Source: an uncultured Eubacteriales bacterium | GTDB taxonomy: Bacteria; Bacillota; Clostridia; Christensenellales; QALW01 | Direction: 5' to 3' | Assembly: GCA_900547955.1 (NCBI GenBank) | Contig: URIR01000050.1 | Location: 1-8,817 of the forward strand | Length of the DNA: 8,817 bases | Shown here: positions 3,758 to 8,817 of the stretch, one piece after another | Numbering within the stretch: the stretch's first letter is position 1 | Layout: the number at the start of each line of letters is the position of its first letter | Program-made: the position numbers and the translations under genes | The notes under the pieces: generated by a model | What the model was told of the DNA's origin: nothing | What the model saw: the letters and a program-made list of their open reading frames with translations, nothing else | The model's database searches: none

Positions 3758-5908
3758 TTAGAATTTAATCATGGCAGAGAGAATATTCTGGACATATATG
3801 CGGATAAGCCAGTCGTTGGGATGGTTTATGCCGTTGCCGGTGGTAGCTGAATAGTCCTTGTAGTCCAGTATCTTGTCATGTACGGCGAACATATCCACGA
3901 ACGCATAGCCTTCCTGGTTAGCTAAGTTTTTAAGCGCCGCGCCGAAATACTGCTGGTTGCCATAAAAACCTGCCGCCTGGGGATTAGGCGATATGCACGA
4001 AACCAGAATTACTTCAATATTGGGATTCTTCTTCTTTACTGTTTCAACTATCTTCTGAGTAGTATCCACAAAGGAATCAACCGGGGTAGAAGCGTTGTTC
4101 ATGCCGAAGCTGAGGATAAGCAGGTCGTAGCCAGCAATCTGGCCTGAGTAGTCGGTTCCGTTATAGCCGCCCGGCTGCAGCGCCGCAAGCCCGTTTTCGG
4201 CCGTCCAGCCCCCTACCGAGATGTTTTTAAGGCTGACGTTACCCGTAGTTTTGGTTTTTAAATAGTCCAGGATAAGCCGGTCCATATTAGGCATATAGGG
4301 GGCCCGGCCTCTGGAGGAGGAGCTGTCTCCGCCCGCAAAAATGCTGTCTCCGTAGAAGAGCACGTTTAGATTCTGATTGCCGTTCAGCTTTTTGACGGTA
4401 TTAGGCAGTTTGTCCCCCTGGTACTGAGTATAAACTATGCCCCTGCTTTGCACCTGTCTGAGGTCGTATTCATAGGTTACGCAAATCTGCTTTTCCCAGA
4501 GAAATTTATCGGCGCAGTATAATACGCCGGCTAAACGGCAGCGCTGCAATTCGTCCCAATAGGGATAATCGTTTATATAGGAGCCGTTTTCCTTTTTGCC
4601 CTGCAGCGCGCCCTCGTAGTAATAGGGTATTCTGGAGCCGCTGAGCCATTCTATGCGGTTGGTGCCCTTTACCCAGCGGTAATCCTTGCCCTCTACATAT
4701 TCGGTCTTAAGCTGGGCGTCCACTACGGCAATTATGCGCTTGGGTACAAACAGCAAATTACCCGAGATATCCGAGCCTGATTGCTCCATGGTGAGAGCCT
4801 CGTTATAGATAATATTGGATTTCCAGAAAGGGGTGATGCGCTGCTGGTCTGTATAGGAGTATTCGGGATTGGTAATGCCGCTGCTTTCGCCGGGCAGCGC
4901 GTCTACTTTAGGCAGGCTCTTGTCGGTCAGAAATACATATTTGAAATCCACCGAAGAGGCGCCGGCGCAGGTTACATGGAAGCCCAGCGAGGTCCAGGGC
5001 TTGCGGTCTGCGGTCCAGGCGGTAGAGCTGTTCATATCCGGCCCCGAATAGAGGCGGGATACGGGAATAAGCACGTTGCCCTCAAAGCCGGCGGGCAGTT
5101 TAAGGCACCAGCGGGAGGTATGCTCCTCTACAGGCGCGGAAAAGGCGCGGCCGTCGTCGTAGGCAAGGATTATATCCTCGCCGGTTTTGCCGAGATAAAA
5201 GCTTCCCTGATAAAAGCTTCCCTGAAGGTGGAACCACGCGTCCTCCGAGGAATTGTTATTTTTTACACGCACACCTACATAGCGCGCGGTGGAATAATTG
5301 CCTGATTTAAGTCCGCCGCCCGAAAAATTATCGTACATATCTACAAACTGTCCGTTGGTGTAAGCCTTAAGAGTGTTGCCTGCAAATTCATATTTGCCGA
5401 TATTGCCGAATGTAGGACCGGTTTTTCTGGTTCCGCCGGTAAAATCGGTAAGCAGCTTGCCGGTATATTCGGTATGACCTATGCCGAAATGATAGGTGCC
5501 GTCTTTGTCTATTACCGGCTCCCAGTTTACGGGCGCGGAGGGCTGCACGGGCACGGTCGGGCCGCCGCTGGAGGGAGACGGGGTTTTGGTCGGGGCCTTG
5601 GTCGGCGCCTTAGTTGGCGTGCCGGTGGGCTTTTGTGTGCCCGTCTGGGTATTGTCAGGCGTAGCTGTCGGAATTGGAGTCAAAGTGCCTGAGGCCGAAG
5701 GGCTCCCTGTTTGAATTGCGCTCTGAGAGGGTAATGAGGTATTCTGAGCGCTGCCGGTGGATATCGGCGACTTGGTTGGACTGCCGCCGGCCGTTTGCGA
5801 GGCGGAAGAGGTTATCTGCGCCGTTGCGCTGGGCGAATTGTTATCTCCGCACGCGGTTAATGACAATGCTAAAATTATAATTGCCGTATAAACTAACGCT
5901 TTTTTCAT
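3758..5908 (-). CDS. Secreted lipoprotein with C-terminal SGNH/GDSL hydrolase domain (long-linker paralogue)
   Basis: 716 aa. Signal peptide 1-19 with lipobox L17-T-A-C20; the mature protein should be lipid-anchored on the cell surface. Residues 21-126 are an extended Ser/Thr/Pro/Gly linker with a Pro-Thr-Lys-Ala repeat (98-110). Residues about 127-345 look like a beta-sandwich (carbohydrate-binding-like). Residues about 358-481 are the domain often found before SGNH domains (LLFVPKRIIAVVDAQL, VTYEY). The hydrolase is 515-716: block I GDS with nucleophile S522, block II G566/G567 (SVGGW), block III G602-M-N604 (SFGMNN), block V H696 (GINHPND). The family comprises esterases/acetylhydrolases; a glycan O-acetyl or similar ester is a plausible substrate. 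The Asp usual before the His is absent (Asn/Gly instead). Start ATG 5908 follows AAGGAGA, with the signal peptide starting there; longer in-frame starts lack both. It has about 75% identity (148/197 by hand) with the other paralogue over the hydrolase domain. Confidence 0.88.
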   Translation of the reverse strand: MKKALVYTAIIILALSLTACGDNNSPSATAQITSSASQTAGGSPTKSPISTGSAQNTSLPSQSAIQTGSPSASGTLTPIPTATPDNTQTGTQKPTGTPTKAPTKAPTKTPSPSSGGPTVPVQPSAPVNWEPVIDKDGTYHFGIGHTEYTGKLLTDFTGGTRKTGPTFGNIGKYEFAGNTLKAYTNGQFVDMYDNFSGGGLKSGNYSTARYVGVRVKNNNSSEDAWFHLQGSFYQGSFYLGKTGEDIILAYDDGRAFSAPVEEHTSRWCLKLPAGFEGNVLIPVSRLYSGPDMNSSTAWTADRKPWTSLGFHVTCAGASSVDFKYVFLTDKSLPKVDALPGESSGITNPEYSYTDQQRITPFWKSNIIYNEALTMEQSGSDISGNLLFVPKRIIAVVDAQLKTEYVEGKDYRWVKGTNRIEWLSGSRIPYYYEGALQGKKENGSYINDYPYWDELQRCRLAGVLYCADKFLWEKQICVTYEYDLRQVQSRGIVYTQYQGDKLPNTVKKLNGNQNLNVLFYGDSIFAGGDSSSSRGRAPYMPNMDRLILDYLKTKTTGNVSLKNISVGGWTAENGLAALQPGGYNGTDYSGQIAGYDLLILSFGMNNASTPVDSFVDTTQKIVETVKKKNPNIEVILVSCISPNPQAAGFYGNQQYFGAALKNLANQEGYAFVDMFAVHDKILDYKDYSATTGNGINHPNDWLIRIYVQNILSAMIKF
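5194..5223 (-). repeat. 15-bp in-frame tandem duplication inside the lipoprotein gene
   Basis: GATAAAAGCTTCCCT occurs twice back to back (5194-5208, 5209-5223), adding five residues so the protein reads QGSFYQGSFYLG. The paralogue at 6544-8463 has a single shorter stretch there (LQGDNIFLG), so the duplication arose after the two genes separated. It sits in a predicted loop of the beta-rich domain and keeps the frame. Confidence 0.85.
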
Positions 5909-5948
5909 AGGCTCTCCTTTTTGTAGCTTTGCGCCGGTAAAGGGTGAA

Positions 5949-5977
5949 AAACTACTGATTGTACTGTATATTGTCAA
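5949..5977 (-). promoter_or_regulatory. Possible promoter of the long-linker lipoprotein gene
   Basis: A perfect -35 TTGACA (5977-5972 on the - strand) lies 17 bases before a weak -10, TAGTTT (5954-5949). TACAAT (5963-5958) is a better -10 match but has wrong spacing for this -35. The leader would be about 35 bases. Confidence 0.4.
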
Positions 5978-6238
5978 TTACAACTTAATATTTTAGCATA
6001 AACGCCAAATAAAGGCCAGCGCTTTATTGTGTTTTTTAAGGATTAAAAGCAAGGGAGAATATGGGAAAAGCTTTAAATGGGGCGGAGGGCGGGGGGCGGG
6101 ATAGGCGGACGGAGAAAATGGCCGGGCAAAAGCATAAAAGCAGCAGTCCGTCCGCCGGAATATAAAAGGGCCGCGCAGGAGAAGCAAGGGGGATTAAGGG
6201 CAGGAAGGGAAAGGGAAAGTAGAAATAGAACGGGGATA
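5978..6238. other. Non-coding, purine-rich stretch with a G-quadruplex-type motif
   Basis: No convincing gene. From about 6040 the + strand is strongly purine-biased. It contains four G runs with very short spacers at 6079-6100 (GGGG, GGG, GGGGGG, GGG), a classical G-quadruplex pattern, and a 10-bp inverted repeat GGCGGACGGA (6104-6113) with 6147-6156 around a 33-base loop. Short open frames here lack ribosome binding sites and are only a by-product of the skewed composition. Confidence 0.6.
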
Positions 6239-6360
6239 AGGGTGGCGCGGTCCCGTCCCGGCCATTGGGCCGGGACACATTAAAGGGGTGGGCCGCCCGG
6301 AGAATAGTTTTTTAAATTGCAGAAGAGTAAAAGAGCCAGCTTAAAGCGCGCTCCCACCCT
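6239..6360. repeat. Degenerate remnant of the cloverleaf element, copy 3
   Basis: The left side reads GGTGGCGCGG then GTCCCGGCC (6255-6263), like the start of copy 2 (outer stem plus first nine bases of arm A). GTCCCGGCC pairs with GGCCGGGAC (6268-6276), loop ATTG, a shortened arm A. The outer stem partly survives: 6239-6245 with 6354-6360 and CGCG 6246-6249 with 6347-6350, separated by a 3-base bulge. Arm B and its three hairpins are missing, replaced by AT-richer sequence. GGGTGGG (6286-6292) can compete for the same 3' partner (6353-6359). Confidence 0.5.
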
Positions 6361-6450
6361 CCAAGGAAGGGCGCACCCGTCTTTAATTTTGTTTATACTC
6401 TTTTTCGCTATAGTTTTTTGTTAAGTATTTAGTTTATATATTGCGCGCCC

Positions 6451-6499
6451 AAACCCAAAGAGGGGAGGACGCGTATAGCGTCCTCCCCTCTTTGGGTTT
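6451..6499. terminator. 22-bp perfect hairpin between the two lipoprotein genes
   Basis: 6451-6472 pairs perfectly with 6478-6499 around a 5-base loop. It lies 45 bases beyond the stop codon of the downstream-numbered lipoprotein gene. The arm ends supply only three T in either direction, so it is a stable transcript end or barrier, not a textbook T-tract terminator. Confidence 0.6.
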
Positions 6500-6509
6500 A
6501 ATTTAATCC

Positions 6510-6535
6510 CGCCCGCGCTTTAGCGCGCCGGGGCG
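6510..6535 (-). terminator. Short GC hairpin directly after the second lipoprotein gene
   Basis: CGCGC (6514-6518) pairs with GCGCG (6523-6527), loop TTTA, with flanking C and G runs able to extend the stem imperfectly (about 6510-6535). It lies 8 bases beyond the stop codon and precedes the longer hairpin at 6451-6499. No T tract follows. Confidence 0.4.
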
Positions 6536-6543
6536 TCAGTCAA

Positions 6544-8463
6544 TTACTCAAACTCCACCATAGCCGAAAGGATATTTTGCGCATATATGCGGATAAGCCA
6601 ATCGTTAGGATGGTTTATACCGTTTCCGGTAGTGGAGGAGTAGTTCTTGTATTCGAGAATTTTATGGTGTACTGCAAACATGTCTACGAATGCATAGCCC
6701 TCCTGGTCTGCCAGCTCCTTAAGCGCCGCGCCGAAATACTGCTGGTTGCCGTAGAAGCCTGCGGCAGCAGGATTGGGGCAGATACAGGATACAAGAATAA
6801 CCTCTATGTCAGGATTCTTTTCCTTGATTTTTTCAATGGTGGCCTGAGTGGTTTCTGCAAAGGATTCCGCGCTGGTTGAGGCATTGTTCATGCCGAAGCT
6901 CAGCATAAGCAGGTCATAGCCGGCGTAGTTGGAATAATCTTTGCCGCTGAAACCGCCGGGCTGAAGCGCTTGCAGGCCATTTTCAGCCGTCCAGCCGCCT
7001 ACCGAGATATTGTCGAAGGTAATGGTGCCTGAACTGAGCGTGCGCAGGTATTCGGCCATCAAAACGTCCATGGTAGGCATCATGGGCTCGCGTCCGCGTC
7101 CGCTGCTGGCGTCGCCGCCAGCGAAAATGCTGTCTCCATAGAAGAGCACCTTAAGGCTTTCGTTGTTAGCAAGCTTCTGGGTGGTTTTGGGGAGCTTGTC
7201 GCCTTGATACTGGGTATAGACGATTCCTCGTTCCTCAACCTGAGATAAATCATATTCGTAGGTAACTGCAATCTGCTTCTCCCAGAGGAATTTATCAGCG
7301 CAATAAAGCACGCCGGCCAAACGGCAGCGGGCCTCGCTGTCCCAGTTGGGATAATCATTTACAGGCTGGCCGTTTTCCTTAAGGCCGGAAAGCGCGCCGT
7401 TGTAGAAATAGGGGATGCTGGAGCCTTCCAGCCATTCAATCTGGTTGGTGCCCTCTATCCATTTGAAATCTACCCCTTCCTTGTATTCATTCTGCAGCTT
7501 GGCGTCCACAACAGAAATAATCCTGGTGGGCACGAACAGCAGCTTGCCTACAATGTTTCCGCCGTTATTTTCTTCCATGGTGAGAGATTCGTTGTACATA
7601 ACGTTAGAAGTCCAGAAAGGAGTTATGCGCTGCTCGGCGGTGTAGCTGTATTCAGGGTTGGTTATATTGAAATCCACATTTTCAGGAACGGGCTCTACCT
7701 CGGGCAGAGTTTCGTTAGTCAGGAAAACATAGCGGAAATCAACAGAATTGTTTTCCTCGCAGTTTACATGGAAGCCCAGCTTGGTCCAAGGAGTACGGTT
7801 GTCCGTCCAGGCGGTCGATGCGTTCATATCAGTACCCGAATACAGACGGGATAGAGGAATGAGTATGTTGCCTTCAAAATTAGCGGGCAGCATAGCGCAG
7901 TAACGGGTGGTTTTATATTCCACAGTAGTAGCGTAGGCGCGCCCGTTGTCATAAGCTATTATTACATCGTCTCCCTTTTCGCCAAGGAAAATGTTGTCGC
8001 CCTGCAGGCCGAACCAGGCGGGCTCGTCGTTGTTGTTGTGTACGCGCACACCCACATAGACGGCGTTTGCATAATCGCCGTCGTCCAGGCCGCCGGTGAT
8101 ATTGTCATAGGCGTCGGCAAAGCTTCCGTTGGCATATACCTTAAGAATGCCGTCCTCAAACTTGTATTCACCGTAGCTGGAAGTAGTATTTATAGTGCCG
8201 TCGGTAAAATCGGTAAGCAGCTTGCCGGTAAATTCCGTGCGGCCTACTCCGAAGTGATATGTTCCGTCCGCGTCAATGACGGGCGCCCAGTTTACAGGCT
8301 GGTCGGGTACGGTAGGGCCGGCGCCGCCTGAGCCTGTAGCTCCGGCTGAAGCGGTTGAATTCGCGCTGGAGCTTGCCGACGGCTCGGATTGCGGCGAGCA
8401 GCTTGCGAATAAAAGACAGCCGGTCAGCGCTAAAGCGATGACGCTTAATACTTTTTTCATCAT
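6544..8463 (-). CDS. Secreted lipoprotein with C-terminal SGNH/GDSL hydrolase domain (short-linker paralogue)
   Basis: 639 aa, tandem paralogue of the gene at 3758-5908, likely with the same esterase-type activity at the cell surface. Lipoprotein signal: either C22 (LLFASC) or C16 (ALTGC) could be the lipidated Cys; C22 is favoured because the Ser/Ala/Gly linker begins there. The linker (23-56) is only about a third as long as in the paralogue and lacks the Pro-Thr-Lys repeats. The beta-rich domain spans about 57-270, the SGNH-associated domain about 280-405 and the hydrolase 438-639. Catalytic blocks: S445 (GDS), G489/G490 (SVGGW), G524-M-N526, H618 (GINHPND), again with Asn/Gly where the third Asp is expected. 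ATG 8463 follows AAAGGAGG with a 7-base spacer and is immediately followed by a second ATG (8460). It has its own good promoter, so the two paralogues can be expressed separately. Confidence 0.88.
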   Translation of the reverse strand: MMKKVLSVIALALTGCLLFASCSPQSEPSASSSANSTASAGATGSGGAGPTVPDQPVNWAPVIDADGTYHFGVGRTEFTGKLLTDFTDGTINTTSSYGEYKFEDGILKVYANGSFADAYDNITGGLDDGDYANAVYVGVRVHNNNDEPAWFGLQGDNIFLGEKGDDVIIAYDNGRAYATTVEYKTTRYCAMLPANFEGNILIPLSRLYSGTDMNASTAWTDNRTPWTKLGFHVNCEENNSVDFRYVFLTNETLPEVEPVPENVDFNITNPEYSYTAEQRITPFWTSNVMYNESLTMEENNGGNIVGKLLFVPTRIISVVDAKLQNEYKEGVDFKWIEGTNQIEWLEGSSIPYFYNGALSGLKENGQPVNDYPNWDSEARCRLAGVLYCADKFLWEKQIAVTYEYDLSQVEERGIVYTQYQGDKLPKTTQKLANNESLKVLFYGDSIFAGGDASSGRGREPMMPTMDVLMAEYLRTLSSGTITFDNISVGGWTAENGLQALQPGGFSGKDYSNYAGYDLLMLSFGMNNASTSAESFAETTQATIEKIKEKNPDIEVILVSCICPNPAAAGFYGNQQYFGAALKELADQEGYAFVDMFAVHHKILEYKNYSSTTGNGINHPNDWLIRIYAQNILSAMVEFE

Positions 8464-8493
8464 TTTATGACCTCCTTTAAAAGATACCTGATT

Positions 8494-8522
8494 AGTATAA
8501 TACATTTCTTTATTTTTTCCAA
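8494..8522 (-). promoter_or_regulatory. Promoter of the short-linker lipoprotein gene
   Basis: On the - strand TTGGAA (8522-8517), 17 bases, TATACT (8499-8494), about 30 bases upstream of the start codon, in AT-rich surroundings. It is clearly better than the promoter found for the paralogue. Confidence 0.65.
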
Positions 8523-8529
8523 GGTACAA

Positions 8530-8723
8530 AATTAATTTTAATTAGCACGATATTGTTATTAATACCTCAAAACTTCACATTACATACGGTAAAATGCATA
8601 TTTTAAAATTTGGATATATTTTTTGACTGAAAGAAGCGGAAGAACGGGGAGACTTGAGAATTAAGGGATAAGAAGCTGCGGCATGATGGAAAAATGCAAG
8701 GCGGGCGAGGAGCGCGCGGAGGG
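8530..8723. other. Non-coding upstream region, AT-rich then purine-rich
   Basis: No supported gene. 8530-8630 is AT-rich; 8631-8723 is purine-biased on the + strand, with stretches such as GAATTAAGGGATAAG that recall the region 6180-6240 upstream of the other lipoprotein gene. Each lipoprotein gene is thus preceded by promoter, AT-rich leader, purine-rich stretch, then a folded GC-rich element. Confidence 0.5.
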
Positions 8724-8817
8724 CACGGGGCGGGGGCGTCCGCGGCCTTTGGGCCGCGGGCCGGGCCGGAAACGGCCCGGCCAGGCAAGCGAAGCTTGCC
8801 GACGCCCCCGCCCCGTG
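8724..8817. repeat. Nested palindrome matching arm B of the cloverleaf element, reaching the window edge
   Basis: A perfect 17-bp stem (8724-8740 with 8801-8817) closes three hairpins: 8741-8747/8752-8758 (loop TTTG), 8759-8768/8773-8782 (loop GAAA) and 8784-8790/8794-8800 (loop GAA). Stem sizes 7/10/7 and one unpaired base between the second and third (A8783) equal those of arm B at 1326-1417. The sequence differs but the geometry is the same; the third hairpin is GGCAAGC/GCTTGCC against GGCAGGC/GCCTGCC. Any outer stem or further arm would lie outside the window. Confidence 0.75.

Noticed and set aside
4781..5305. 174-codon + strand open frame
   Set aside because: Lies wholly antisense to the lipoprotein gene, has no ribosome binding site or recognisable domain, and its paralogous region has no equivalent frame.
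6008..6036. Small hairpin AATAAAG/CTTTATT followed by GTGTTTTTT as a + strand terminator
   Set aside because: Seven weak pairs with a long loop and no + strand gene upstream to terminate.
6077..6283. Open frames in the purine-rich region
   Set aside because: Composition-driven (Arg/Gly/Lys-rich), no ribosome binding site, overlapped by equal-length frames on the other strand.

Overview
The window looks like an accessory-type chromosomal region of a Bacillota (probably clostridial) genome. Supporting signs are strong GGAGG-type ribosome binding sites, sigma-A-like promoters, lipoprotein signal peptides with Ser/Thr/Pro linkers, small Cro/CI-type regulators, and a mix of AT-rich promoters with very GC-rich intergenic DNA. 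Taxonomy is inferred from these features only; there is no rRNA or marker gene.

Layout. (1) 1-1244: a near-consensus promoter, a membrane-anchored family 2 glycosyltransferase (ExoA-like) on the + strand, and a strong intrinsic terminator. (2) 1273-1516: a large GC-rich nested palindrome followed by a 26-bp hairpin. (3) 1523-2641: a small control module. A YpsA/DUF1273-like SLOG-fold protein (- strand) is transcribed divergently from two tandem paralogous 67-68 aa helix-turn-helix regulators (+ strand). A perfect 20-nt operator-like sequence occurs in inverted orientation in front of the SLOG/HTH1 promoters and in front of HTH2, with a third, imperfect copy at the HTH1 stop codon. (4) 2661-2890: a three-hairpin GC-rich block, then a cluster of DnaA-box-like 9-mers including one perfect TTATCCACA. 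(5) 2910-3494: a single-pass membrane protein with helical (TPR-like) repeats, - strand. (6) 3520-8522: two tandem paralogous secreted lipoproteins (- strand), each with a beta-rich N-terminal domain, an SGNH-associated middle domain and a C-terminal SGNH/GDSL hydrolase domain. Each has its own promoter and is separated from its neighbours by structured GC-rich DNA. (7) 8530-8817: non-coding DNA ending in another nested palindrome that reaches the window edge.

The most striking content is non-coding. Five of the intergenic gaps carry large GC-rich folded elements. Two of them (1280-1457 and 3520-3734) share the same double-cloverleaf plan: an outer 12-bp stem closing three arms, with the middle arm itself closing three short hairpins. 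They have identical sequence blocks at the joints, but one arm differs by compensatory changes on both sides. The copy at 8724-8817 shows the same middle arm; the copy at 6239-6360 looks like a remnant; the block at 2661-2782 is a three-hairpin variant. I recognise no named repeat or RNA family here, and this is my main candidate for an undescribed element.

How the genes may work together: the glycosyltransferase makes a surface glycan bond and the SGNH lipoproteins are plausible surface glycan esterases, but they are on opposite strands with separate promoters, so a shared pathway is only a guess. The SLOG/HTH module is a convincing self-contained regulatory unit with unknown output.
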